Positions 7,263 through 13,452 of a stretch of 13,452 bases of DNA are shown piece after piece. Source of the DNA: Planctomycetaceae bacterium (GTDB lineage: Bacteria > Planctomycetota > Planctomycetia > Planctomycetales > Planctomycetaceae); the NCBI GenBank assembly GCA_023258825.1, contig JALQWE010000053.1, positions 1-13,452 of the forward strand. The letters run 5' to 3'. The notes under the pieces were generated by a model. The model had not been told where the DNA came from. It ran no database searches and saw only the letters and a list, made by a program, of their open reading frames with translations. A program made the translations under genes and the position numbers. Numbering within the stretch: the stretch's first letter is position 1; each line of letters starts with the position of its first letter.

Positions 7263-7267
7263 TCACG

Positions 7268-7276
7268 GGGCTGACC
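7268..7276. repeat. 9-bp target-site duplication, left copy
   Basis: GGGCTGACC here is identical to 7436-7444; the match extends to 10 bp if the next T is counted. The two copies exactly bracket the inverted-repeat element at 7277-7435, as expected for a transposition target duplication. Confidence 0.75.
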
Positions 7277-7435
7277 TGGGATGGCGAAACGAACGTAATA
7301 TAGAGAATCGGGGTGGTTTTTGCTTGATTTTCGAGAAGCGATTGTCCGCTGAATTCGCTGGGCAAAATCCAGTCTGATCGTTTCGGCGGAGCGAAACGCG
7401 ACTCTTCGAGGGATTAACAACGTTTCACCATCCCA
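7277..7435. mobile_element. MITE-like non-autonomous element, 159 bp
   Basis: The ends are inverted repeats TGGGATGGCGAAACG (7277-7291) and CGTTTCACCATCCCA (7421-7435), matching at 14 of 15 positions, with weaker similarity for about 8 bp further in. Flanking 9-bp direct repeats GGGCTGACC fit a target duplication. An internal palindrome CGTTTCG-gcggag-CGAAACG (7379-7398) repeats the inner part of the terminal repeat. It contains no ORF. Nine-bp duplications are made by IS4-, IS1- and IS256-type transposases, among others, so the mobilising family cannot be named from one copy. Removing the element and one repeat copy leaves the flanking stop codons only 14 nt apart. Confidence 0.75.
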
Positions 7436-7444
7436 GGGCTGACC
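7436..7444. repeat. 9-bp target-site duplication, right copy
   Basis: Second copy of GGGCTGACC. It touches the stop codon of the DUF1015-family gene (7445-7447), so insertion happened just outside that reading frame. Confidence 0.75.
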
Positions 7445-8755
7445 TCAGGCACTCACCCGATCCGAATGCGCCGAAAACACCAGGCCCACTGGTACTCCGG
7501 GGTACAGTCTCAACCCCGTTTCATTCAGACCGGTGACGATTGAGGCACAGCCGGAACCCACTTCAGGGACCGGAGTCAATGGCGGTGTCGCAATCATCAC
7601 GGCCCCCGCCGCAGCCGTCGGCACACCAGGCCGCCCCTGCCGCGCACTGTCTGCCGCTGCCGTCAGAGTCTGCCATTCCCTGCGACCGACCGGCAACAAT
7701 TCTGCTTGCAACAGTTCCAGCAGTTCCGCGTGGTTTTCACAGCGTGCGGGTGCCGACAGCAGCTGCCACTCACCGTCCGGCGTCCCCACGGCCACGCACG
7801 GTTGGTCGTCATTTAACGCCGCCAACTCCAGTGCATCGCTGACCGCATAGGACTCGTTCCCCACGAAACGGCACTGAACTCCGGTCACCCGCGCTGCCGC
7901 CTCTCTGAACTTCTCTCCCGACAATGCTTCCGTCAATGCGGCCGCCACAAAACCAGGCTGGAATTCCAGCCCGCCATCGTCCGTGCCCAGAAAACAGGTC
8001 AGGACCCGGCCGGCCGGATCATTGGGCCCTTTCAGAGTCCCGGTGTGCCGCAATTCAGCCGCGTGCTGCACCGCCGCGTGATACTGAGCCACACCGGAAA
8101 TCAACAGCGGACGCGTCACCGAAAGACGTTCCGTGATCTGGTTTTTGGCGGCTTCAGAGGTCACTGCCCAGACGCGGTGCCGCACTCCATACTCCAGAAA
8201 ACATTCCATCGGCGTCGCCTGGCGCACCAGTCGCTCCAGCAACTCGGAAAGGCTTTCCCGCGACGCATCCGCCGTCACGTCTTCCGCCAGTGCGACTACC
8301 GGGGCGAGGTCGGCGTGCGCGGCCCGACGCAGTTCCAGACAGGCCCGAATTTCCTCTTCCGCGGGCTTGAGCGCCGTCACAGGAACCACTGGCTGACCAT
8401 CGGCCCCCTGAAGTGCTAATTGCCCAAACAGACTCCAGCGTTCCCGGTCCACCTGACCGTCCTGGAATTGCGTTTCCACAATGTAGAAGGCGGTCTCATG
8501 CTCACGAACCAGAATGCCTTCCTTACGCCACAGCCGGAAGAAATCGTCAGCACGGGCCGTGCGATCTGCCGGCGAGGTATCGCCTGGCTCGTCCCGGTTA
8601 CAAATCAGGCGCACGACATTGCAGGGATGAAGCCGGTATAAGGCCCGCTGAGTCGCTTCGCAAATCTCACTTGCCGCCGGGGACAACACCTCGGACAAGG
8701 CCCCCACCTGACTCAGATCAAATCGCCAGCCGCAGAACGGCAATACCTGGATCAC
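7445..8755 (-). CDS. DUF1015-family protein lacking the conserved motifs
   Basis: 436 aa. The opening VLPFCGWRFDLSQVGALSEV...LHPCNVVRL (4-50) and the FYIVETQF segment (90-97) place it in DUF1015, a widespread family without a settled function. The family's invariant-looking residues are missing: the 'HE' after the first beta section reads VT (126-127), the IADGHHR block reads ISGVAQY (219-225), and the later P-x-HR reads PGFV (257-260). The fold may be kept while activity is lost or changed. The C-terminal 60 residues have an Ala/Pro-rich linker, then GLRLYPGVPVGLVFSAHSDRVSA. Start GTG 8755 follows GAGG at 7-nt spacing. It lies 321 bp downstream of thyX on the same strand; co-transcription is uncertain. 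Confidence 0.75.
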   Translation of the reverse strand: MIQVLPFCGWRFDLSQVGALSEVLSPAASEICEATQRALYRLHPCNVVRLICNRDEPGDTSPADRTARADDFFRLWRKEGILVREHETAFYIVETQFQDGQVDRERWSLFGQLALQGADGQPVVPVTALKPAEEEIRACLELRRAAHADLAPVVALAEDVTADASRESLSELLERLVRQATPMECFLEYGVRHRVWAVTSEAAKNQITERLSVTRPLLISGVAQYHAAVQHAAELRHTGTLKGPNDPAGRVLTCFLGTDDGGLEFQPGFVAAALTEALSGEKFREAAARVTGVQCRFVGNESYAVSDALELAALNDDQPCVAVGTPDGEWQLLSAPARCENHAELLELLQAELLPVGRREWQTLTAAADSARQGRPGVPTAAAGAVMIATPPLTPVPEVGSGCASIVTGLNETGLRLYPGVPVGLVFSAHSDRVSA

Positions 8756-9076
8756 AAATCATCCTCTCGAACAAGAGTGGTCCCGACAGTTTGCCGAAGG
8801 ACCAGGTTCCACAGCCTGAAGTGGCCAGCTTTTCCAGCATCGCTCACGAAATCAGGACTTCCACAATGCTGTATGTTTCCGAAAAGGTCCCTGGCGTGCT
8901 TTGACAACATTGAAAATCAGGCTGATGCTCAGAACACGTGTCAGGAACCGATGATGCGGAGTCCCCTGCAGGCCTGTCAGAAAAGGAGTCAGGAACCAAT
9001 GGTGCAGAGCCCCCTGCGGGCCTTCAGGCTACTGTTTCCCGACTGCTTTTCGACATCTTTCATTCTGAAGCCCCCA
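8756..9076. other. Intergenic region between thyX and the DUF1015 gene
   Basis: 321 bp with no convincing gene; plus-strand frames here are repeat-derived or antisense to thyX. It contains the 48-bp tandem repeat (8928-9023). I see no intrinsic terminator with a U-tract for thyX and no clear promoter for the downstream gene. Confidence 0.45.
8928..9023. repeat. Tandem repeat, two 48-bp units
   Basis: Units 8928-8975 and 8976-9023 match at 39 of 48 positions. The best part is 36 bp (8940-8975 and 8988-9023), starting 'gtcaggaacc' and ending 'ggcct', with only five differences. Four of these are spaced exactly 4 bp apart and all five are transitions. The unit length is a multiple of three, so reading frames run through it, but none looks like a real protein. 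Confidence 0.85.
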
Positions 9077-10030
9077 TCATTGAGTTGCCGCATGGAGCAA
9101 GCCCAGAGCCTGCAGCTTGCTGCGACATTCGTCCCGCTCACGGCTGCGATTCAACCCTGCCCAGGCGGGATCCTGAGCCTGCAGAAAGTCCGCTTCAGAA
9201 TAAGGAGGTGCTGCACCACGAGCGGCTGCGGCGGCGGTCAGTCGCTGAATCACGGCCGTATCCAGCCGCGTCAGAAATGTGGCCTGCATGCGGTAGTCGA
9301 GAAATGCTTCCCAAACCAGCGGAAACAAAGGGGCCACAATCTTCTCGCCAATCGCCGTCGCGTATTGCCGAATTTCCAGCTGAGCATGGCTGTCCATGCG
9401 CAACGCCAGAAAATGCAGCAGGTTGTGCAGATCGATCTTCCAGTAGGCTTCGGTGTAGGTTGACAACGGCAGGTCTTTTCGAGCCTGCTCTCGCGCGACG
9501 CCGGCGTCAATCCGCGCCTGATACACACTTCGCATCTGATCCTGCAACGTTGTCTCTTCCGCGGTCAGACGCTGCCCCAGGTCCGCCGACAGGTACTCGC
9601 CACTGCCCTGCCGATTGGATTCGGCCTGACCGCGCCATCGGTCGGATTCGGTGGTCTGCGCCGCGTCAATGGCCAGTGAATAACGAGTACTGTATTCGTT
9701 GATGTTGGCGGTTCTGTGCCGCACCCACTGCCGCCAGCAGTCCATCGGTACTCGGACCAGAAACTTAATCTCCGCCATCTCAAAGGGTGTTGTGTGACGA
9801 TGACGCAGCAGATAGCGGATCAAAGTTCGGTCATCACTGACCTTGCGAGTTCCCTCGCCGTAACTGACGCGTGCCGCCTGCACGACACTGCTGTCGTCGC
9901 CCATCACATCCACCAGACACACAAACCCGTCGTCCAGCACCGGGAACTTCTGCCAGCGCAGCTGATTCACATGGGCAAGCCGCTGCTCACTCGACTGACG
10001 AACTTCACTGGAGGCTTCGTTTGTGGCCAT
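9077..10030 (-). CDS. thyX: Flavin-dependent thymidylate synthase ThyX
   Basis: Makes dTMP from dUMP using methylene-tetrahydrofolate, FAD and NAD(P)H, in the cytoplasm; this replaces ThyA. 317 aa, longer than the 220-260 of many homologues. The ThyX signature RHR-x7-S is intact (R104, H105, R106, S114, in RHRTANINEYSTRYS). The preceding block RHRHTTPFEMAEIKF (76-90) carries FEM in place of the FEH of many homologues, as in some other bacterial ThyX groups. RMDSHAQLEIRQYA (211-224) is the dUMP/FAD-binding helix near the end of the core. About 40 residues precede the core, and about 55 residues of Ala/Arg-rich tail follow it. Start ATG 10030 has no clear ribosome site. It is divergent from the ogt-like gene. 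Confidence 0.96.
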   Translation of the reverse strand: MATNEASSEVRQSSEQRLAHVNQLRWQKFPVLDDGFVCLVDVMGDDSSVVQAARVSYGEGTRKVSDDRTLIRYLLRHRHTTPFEMAEIKFLVRVPMDCWRQWVRHRTANINEYSTRYSLAIDAAQTTESDRWRGQAESNRQGSGEYLSADLGQRLTAEETTLQDQMRSVYQARIDAGVAREQARKDLPLSTYTEAYWKIDLHNLLHFLALRMDSHAQLEIRQYATAIGEKIVAPLFPLVWEAFLDYRMQATFLTRLDTAVIQRLTAAAAARGAAPPYSEADFLQAQDPAWAGLNRSRERDECRSKLQALGLLHAATQ

Positions 10031-10156
10031 GGGGAATATTCAGATGTTCAGAGTCTGGAAACCGGGCGACGTAATTCACGGTGTCACCGCGGAACGCGTC
10101 CCGCACGTTGGCGGATCGCCCTGTCATTACAGTTTCCACCAACACCGACCACGGGT

Positions 10157-10165
10157 AGCATAGCA
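10157..10165 (-). promoter_or_regulatory. Candidate extended -10 for thyX
   Basis: Minus strand TGCTATGCT (TG-n-TATGCT), with TTTTCC 17 nt further upstream as a weak -35. It would give a leader of about 120 nt before the thyX ATG. Plausible only; it matches the element proposed for the DUF455 gene. Confidence 0.3.
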
Positions 10166-10292
10166 GGGCAGTGGACGCCGGAAAAGCGAAGCATGCGGCC
10201 GTTATTTGACACGCGACGGTTCCCCGCAAACACCCGGCTCGACACTATTCACACTTTCCAACCGGGCGAATTTCTCTACAGGACAGCACCTC

Positions 10293-10802
10293 GTGTTCTA
10301 CTCCCTGCTCAAAGCATCGCCAATCGGAGATCTCCTGCTCAGTGCCGATGAAACCGGGCTCCGCAGCATCCAGTTTCTGCCCGCTCTGCCGACGTCACTG
10401 AACGCTCTCCTGCCCGCAGATGGAGAATTCAACGATCAGGCGTTCAAGGAGGCCCGCGAACAACTGCAGGCCTATTTCCAACGTCGCCTGCGCTCTTTCC
10501 AACTGCCACTCGCCCCCGTCGGCACCCCATTTCAGTCGGCCGTCTGGAACGCATTGCAACAGGTTCCCTGGGGACACACCGCGTCCTACGGCCAGATTGC
10601 CTCCGCCATCGGTAACCCCCGCGCCTGCCGCGCTGTCGGACTGGCCAATGGACGCAACCCCATCCCAATCATCATCCCCTGCCATCGCATCATCGGCAGC
10701 TCACAACGCCTTGTCGGCTACGCCGGCGGTCTGCATCGCAAACGCTCTCTGCTGGCGATCGAAGGCCAAACACAACTGTCAGGCCTCGATACCTGGGCCT
10801 GA
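10293..10802 (+). CDS. ogt: Methylated-DNA--[protein]-cysteine S-methyltransferase
   Basis: Suicide repair protein that moves the O6-alkyl group of guanine (or O4 of thymine) to its own cysteine. 169 aa, the usual length of Ogt-type proteins. The N-terminal RNase H-like domain (SPIGDLLLSADETGLRSIQFL) is followed by the DNA-binding domain: FQSAVWNALQQVPWGHTASYGQIA (80-103), the Arg-finger helix ACRAVGLANGRNP (111-123), and the active-site PCHR with C130. The later YAGGLHRKRSLL block closes the domain. I choose GTG 10293 (first residues MFYSLLKASPIG), with AGGA 9 nt upstream, over an ATG at 10206 that would add 29 residues without similarity. There is no Ada-type regulatory domain. The gene is divergent from thyX. 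Confidence 0.94.
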   Translation: MFYSLLKASPIGDLLLSADETGLRSIQFLPALPTSLNALLPADGEFNDQAFKEAREQLQAYFQRRLRSFQLPLAPVGTPFQSAVWNALQQVPWGHTASYGQIASAIGNPRACRAVGLANGRNPIPIIIPCHRIIGSSQRLVGYAGGLHRKRSLLAIEGQTQLSGLDTWA

Positions 10803-10819
10803 CCGCTTTCTCATCGGAC

Positions 10820-10857
10820 AAAAAAGAAAGGGGAAAGGACGAATCCTTTCCCCTTTC
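10820..10857 (-). terminator. Rho-independent terminator with UUCG loop
   Basis: A perfect 14-bp stem (GAAAGGGGAAAGGA and its complement, 10857-10844 with 10839-10826) closes a TTCG tetraloop on the minus strand and runs into six U (10825-10820). On the plus strand no T-run follows, so it serves minus-strand transcription, although it lies only 17 nt past the stop codon of the plus-strand ogt. The nearest minus-strand gene ends 470 nt upstream. Confidence 0.93.
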
Positions 10858-11019
10858 CACCGTGAAGTCTGCCGAAGCAAACTTCTCGGCAGGAGCTTCC
10901 CGCTCGGGCCACGCACCCATGTGAGCGGGAACAGGCGAGTTTCCTGACCTTCCCCTCCCTTAACCCCTGCGGAGTTCACGCGAGCATCGGGTCCCACCAC
11001 TCCGATGCTCACCTCCATT
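10820..11019 (-). ncRNA. Candidate sigma-54-dependent structured small RNA, about 200 nt
   Basis: The predicted start is 12 nt past the -12 element (about 11019) and the end is the U-tract at 10820-10825. On the minus strand the transcript holds, in order: stem GAGCATCGG/CCGATGCTC (11010-10982); a purine-rich open stretch with AAGGGAGGGGAAGG; a small CAGG/CCTG stem; stem TTCCCGCTC/GAGCGGGAA (10931-10897); stem CTGCCGA/TCGGCAG (10892-10869); then the terminator hairpin. All main stems pair perfectly. The frame from the ATG at 11018 and another from 10920 both run through the terminator into the ogt 3' end, so coding is unlikely. The purine-rich stretch could pair with targets, which is speculation. 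No known RNA family is recognised. Alternative: a 3' region or leader of an unseen gene. Confidence 0.6.
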
Positions 11020-11029
11020 CCCCTGCAAT

Positions 11030-11046
11030 AGCAAGCTGCGTGCCAA
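11030..11046 (-). promoter_or_regulatory. Sigma-54 (RpoN) -24/-12 promoter
   Basis: Minus strand TTGGCACGCAGCTTGCT matches the consensus YTGGCACG-N4-TTGCW at every defined position. The GG (11044-11043) and GC (11032-11031) doublets have the required spacing. An upstream T-tract (11056-11049) is also common before such promoters. Transcription would start at about 11019, in front of the structured RNA. Sigma-54 promoters need an activator ATPase bound upstream. Confidence 0.85.
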
Positions 11047-11328
11047 TCAAAAAAAACGGCGAGAATTTCAGCAACCACGCTGACGCTGACTGAGAAATAT
11101 CCATATTTTCAAGTCTTTTCGCGGTTCAAATAGCCGCCGATTGTCACCGCAGATTCAACACGTGTCTCTGCGGAATTTTCGCGAGCGTTCCGGCTGCCCG
11201 CACTTTATGCAACCGAGTGTCCAATCTATGCGCACACCGCATTTGCAGGCGGTGACCACGGACGATCCCCTTCACCCAAGCCTGCTCGCAACTCACAGTT
11301 CGCAACACACCGCTCACCGCTCCGCCGA
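11047..11328. other. Upstream region of the sigma-54 promoter, no gene seen
   Basis: 282 bp between the promoter and the stop codon of the zinc-ribbon gene. It contains an AT-rich near-palindrome GAAATAT-CC-ATATTTTC (11094-11110), about 50-65 bp upstream of the -24 element, a possible activator or IHF/HU-type site, and a GTCAGC direct repeat on the minus strand nearby. No coding frame is convincing. Confidence 0.4.
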
Positions 11329-11616
11329 TCAGCCCGGCAGCAGCAGGAGCCAAGTGAGTGCAATCAACAGACATAACACCACGCCCGCCATCACCCATCG
11401 AGGCTTCGGGGCGTCGGGAAACTGTTCCCGTGACGGATAGATCCCGCAGGACGGGCACTGCGGAGCATCCTCATACATCACTGCACCACAGGCCGGACAG
11501 GCCACTCCGCCATCGTCCTCTGCGTCATCCCCGTCCACATCACTGATGTCGTCGTCCCCATCAAACTCGTCGCTCGACCAGTCATCGTCCGCTGCACGGT
11601 CGGTTCGCCATCCCAT
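11329..11616 (-). CDS. Zinc-ribbon membrane protein
   Basis: 95 aa, function unknown. The first 37 residues are very acidic (Asp-rich). Then comes a rubredoxin-like zinc ribbon with two knuckles, CPACG (C40, C43) and CPSCG (C54, C57), and a single C-terminal TM helix at about 74-93 (VMAGVVLCLLIALTWLLLLP) ending two residues before the stop. This suggests a tail-anchored protein with a cytoplasmic metal-binding head. Start ATG 11616, with GGGAG about 9 nt upstream. It lies 137 nt downstream of the pyrophosphorylase-like gene on the same strand and may share its transcript. Confidence 0.8.
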   Translation of the reverse strand: MGWRTDRAADDDWSSDEFDGDDDISDVDGDDAEDDGGVACPACGAVMYEDAPQCPSCGIYPSREQFPDAPKPRWVMAGVVLCLLIALTWLLLLPG

Positions 11617-11753
11617 GGTCCCGCTCCCTCACGATCTCGACTGGCAACACGCCACCGTCGGTCATTCTTTCCGGTCAGTTGCTCCTGAGCCTCGCGAACT
11701 CCGGGATTCCGCTGCATCCGCGTCAGGCCGGCGTCCTCCTTGCCGGTCTTCTT

Positions 11754-13452
11754 TCAGGACCAGCGACAGAGCGATTCCACGTAGGCCGCTGAACCGTCTC
11801 GCAACCAGCCGTCCAGTTGCGCAGGATCTTTCAATTGCCGACCACGCTCAGTCCGAACACCAAGGAAGGCACAGCGCACATCATTCATGGCCGTCATATC
11901 GCCCCAGAGCTTTTCGAACTGAGACACCGGGAAGACGTCTTCCTGTCCATGCCCCCAGCGCTTCTTCACATCTTTTAATGTGATATAGGTGGGAAGCCGC
12001 CTTGCCACGTCGCGAATCGCGGTGTCCACTCGCTGTGAATCCGCCAGCGTCGTCCGATCCAACCCGAAAATCGCCAGCAACCGGTCGATATCAATCCACG
12101 TCGTCAGCGAGTTGTACCAGGCGAGTCGGAACTCGTCCTCCTCACGCGGCATGGCCAGCCCTTCCACCAGCCGGACACGCCCGTCCACTCGTGCCAGACC
12201 GCCACCTCGGTCATCCAGTCGTCGACAGATCACTTCGAACGACAGATCCGCGCCGGATTCGATATGCAGCCCGAGACAGCTCGGGTCCACACTGGCTCCC
12301 AGCGTGTCAATGTTGTGCAGCATCAGATAACGCAACTGCGGTCGGTCGTTGAGCATCGTCAACAGAGTGCCGTTCCTCAGCATGTTGGGAATCTCGTACC
12401 AGTGGCCCACGGGATGCAGACACTGATAAGGAATGTTGTCCGTATAATCGGCTGCTTCACCGGCCGTCCTGGCCCAGTTCATCAACGCCGCTCGCAGACT
12501 GGCCCGCACTTTTTCCTTCTGCGGATCCAGAACCTGCTGTGCCATCTCCTCCCACGTAAACTGCAGGTCTCTCAGCGTGGGAATCATCCGCAGGCCGACG
12601 GAGGCCCCCTTGGAGACACGCAGCAACCCCTCGGACGTCCCGGCCTCAACCGCCCGCCGCAGTGGTGCATCGGTGAGGTAACCAGAGGTCACCACATGCA
12701 TCGGGGTAATTCCAAATGCCTTGCCGGTCTGGCGGGTTTTGGCCACGTGAATGTCCAGAAACGATCGCCACTGCCCCCCCATGCGGCAGAATGGGTTCAG
12801 CGCCTTGACGACGCCTGCGCCCTGAGTCCAGCGGCTGCCGACGCCCGCAGCGAGCGTTACAACGGCCACCTCACCCCGCGAGATCGCCTCAACTCCTCGT
12901 TCCATCGCTGATTTCGGAACCTCCCGACGCGCGTCCAGCACATCTCCCGGTTGTACATCCATGACCTGCGCGGTCTGATGCAGTCTGTTCTGAGCCATGC
13001 TCAGCCGGCCGGCACGCAGGTCCTCCCGCAACTGCTCATGCGCGACGGAGTCGAAGCCGTTTTCGTGCAGCAGATCTTCCAGTTTTGCCGACTGCCGTGC
13101 GGCCCTCGACGTGGAGGGCAGAATTCGGCGAATCAACTGTGCAGCCAGCGGTTGTCCACCCGCATCCCGGCAGGCATTTCCCACTCGCTCCAACTCTCCG
13201 CGCGTCAACGGACTCAACTGCTGCAAGCCCTTCTTCAGCCAGTCCGGAACCAGCAACGCATGGTAGCCACGCGGCAACTCACCATCCTGCCGCAGTTCGG
13301 CAAACGTCCCGTTGTCGTTGATCGCAAAGTCGTAAACCACAGGGTCCATCGCAAACGGGACGGAATCTTCGAGGCTGCGCTTTACATTCACCATTGCCGT
13401 CTGCAGCCAGTCACTGGCAGCGTCCCGCACCGTCGGATCAAAGATGAAGCCC
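11754..13452 (-). CDS. UDP-sugar pyrophosphorylase-like protein (UDPGP family), 5'-truncated by window edge
   Basis: Nucleotidyltransferase of the UTP--glucose-1-phosphate uridylyltransferase / UDP-N-acetylhexosamine pyrophosphorylase superfamily; it would join UTP and a sugar 1-phosphate. Numbering from the Val codon at 13430: the nucleotide-binding loop LAAGVGSRW is at 193-201, followed by the conserved Lys in GVVKALNPF (K209). MHVVTSGY (244-251), HPVGHWYEIPNM (339-350) and LHNIDTLGA (371-379) follow as in the family, and TTWIDIDRLL near 443-452 starts the C-terminal part. About 190 residues of helical N-terminal sequence precede the core. The frame is open to the window end (GFIFDPT precedes the Val) and the GTG at 13430 has no ribosome site, so the true start lies outside. 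The sugar substrate cannot be decided. Confidence 0.75.
   Translation of the reverse strand, partial: GFIFDPTVRDAASDWLQTAMVNVKRSLEDSVPFAMDPVVYDFAINDNGTFAELRQDGELPRGYHALLVPDWLKKGLQQLSPLTRGELERVGNACRDAGGQPLAAQLIRRILPSTSRAARQSAKLEDLLHENGFDSVAHEQLREDLRAGRLSMAQNRLHQTAQVMDVQPGDVLDARREVPKSAMERGVEAISRGEVAVVTLAAGVGSRWTQGAGVVKALNPFCRMGGQWRSFLDIHVAKTRQTGKAFGITPMHVVTSGYLTDAPLRRAVEAGTSEGLLRVSKGASVGLRMIPTLRDLQFTWEEMAQQVLDPQKEKVRASLRAALMNWARTAGEAADYTDNIPYQCLHPVGHWYEIPNMLRNGTLLTMLNDRPQLRYLMLHNIDTLGASVDPSCLGLHIESGADLSFEVICRRLDDRGGGLARVDGRVRLVEGLAMPREEDEFRLAWYNSLTTWIDIDRLLAIFGLDRTTLADSQRVDTAIRDVARRLPTYITLKDVKKRWGHGQEDVFPVSQFEKLWGDMTAMNDVRCAFLGVRTERGRQLKDPAQLDGWLRDGSAAYVESLCRWS

Noticed and set aside
8938..9702. 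Long plus-strand frame (254 aa) over the tandem repeat and thyX
   Set aside because: It is mostly antisense to the well-supported thyX; its start lies in the 48-bp repeat, and its composition (Arg, Pro, Ser) is that of a shadow frame.
10690..10920. Minus-strand frame of 76 aa starting inside the proposed small RNA
   Set aside because: It has no ribosome site, crosses the terminator and overlaps the ogt coding end.
10779..11078. Minus-strand frame of 99 aa covering the proposed small RNA
   Set aside because: It begins upstream of the sigma-54 start site, passes through the terminator hairpin and ends inside the ogt 3' end. An internal ATG at 11018 would make the RNA leaderless, with the same read-through problem.
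12184..12199. Second TGGCACG on the minus strand as another sigma-54 site
   Set aside because: The -12 half is missing (GACGG in place of TTGCW), and it lies inside a coding sequence.
13428..13430. GTG as the start codon of the pyrophosphorylase-like gene
   Set aside because: The frame continues open and protein-like to the window end, and no ribosome site precedes the GTG, so the gene is treated as truncated by the window edge.
1..13452. tRNA, rRNA, CRISPR array, transposase or prophage genes
   Set aside because: Looked for by eye on both strands; no T-loop/acceptor pairs, rRNA-like blocks, regular short spacer arrays or transposase motifs were found.

Overview
This 13.5-kb window looks like chromosomal DNA of a planctomycete (Planctomycetota, probably order Planctomycetales). 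The evidence is a protein with the planctomycete-type DnaJ-like start (LGIP...PP.HY.LL...LLNE...YD), a short planctomycete-type pilin-like membrane protein beginning 'DEDGFLISAELVLV', an N-terminally extended ribosomal protein S9, a flavin-dependent thymidylate synthase, many GTG starts, and wide, GC-rich, repeat-bearing gaps between mostly single genes. This placement is an inference from protein features only.

Layout, left to right. Positions 1-75 hold a degenerate direct repeat. Then, all on the minus strand: mgtE (Mg2+ transporter), the rplM-rpsI ribosomal protein pair closed by a textbook terminator, and a YacP-like NYN-domain nuclease. A gene-free stretch of about 620 bp leads to a small plus-strand pilin-like gene with a strong terminator. 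Next come a minus-strand DnaJ-like/MshEN/two-TM fusion protein and, divergent from it, a plus-strand ferritin-like DUF455 protein. This DUF455 gene converges on a minus-strand DUF1015-family protein, and the gap between the two stop codons is almost entirely a 159-bp MITE-like insertion with terminal inverted repeats and a 9-bp target duplication. A 48-bp tandem repeat lies between the DUF1015 gene and thyX. thyX is divergent from an ogt-type methylguanine methyltransferase. At the right are a minus-strand zinc-ribbon membrane protein and, upstream of it, a UDP-sugar pyrophosphorylase-like gene that runs off the window end.

The most notable unannotated signal is at about 10820-11046 on the minus strand. 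A perfect sigma-54 (RpoN) -24/-12 promoter sits about 200 nt before a perfect 14-bp hairpin with a UUCG loop followed by six U. Between them are three further perfect stems and no convincing reading frame. This is best read as a sigma-54-controlled structured small RNA.

Most genes are housekeeping or poorly characterised single units: translation, Mg2+ uptake, dTMP synthesis, alkylation repair and sugar-nucleotide synthesis. Only rplM-rpsI, and perhaps the pyrophosphorylase gene with the zinc-ribbon gene, look co-transcribed. No tRNA, rRNA, CRISPR array, transposase or phage gene was seen.
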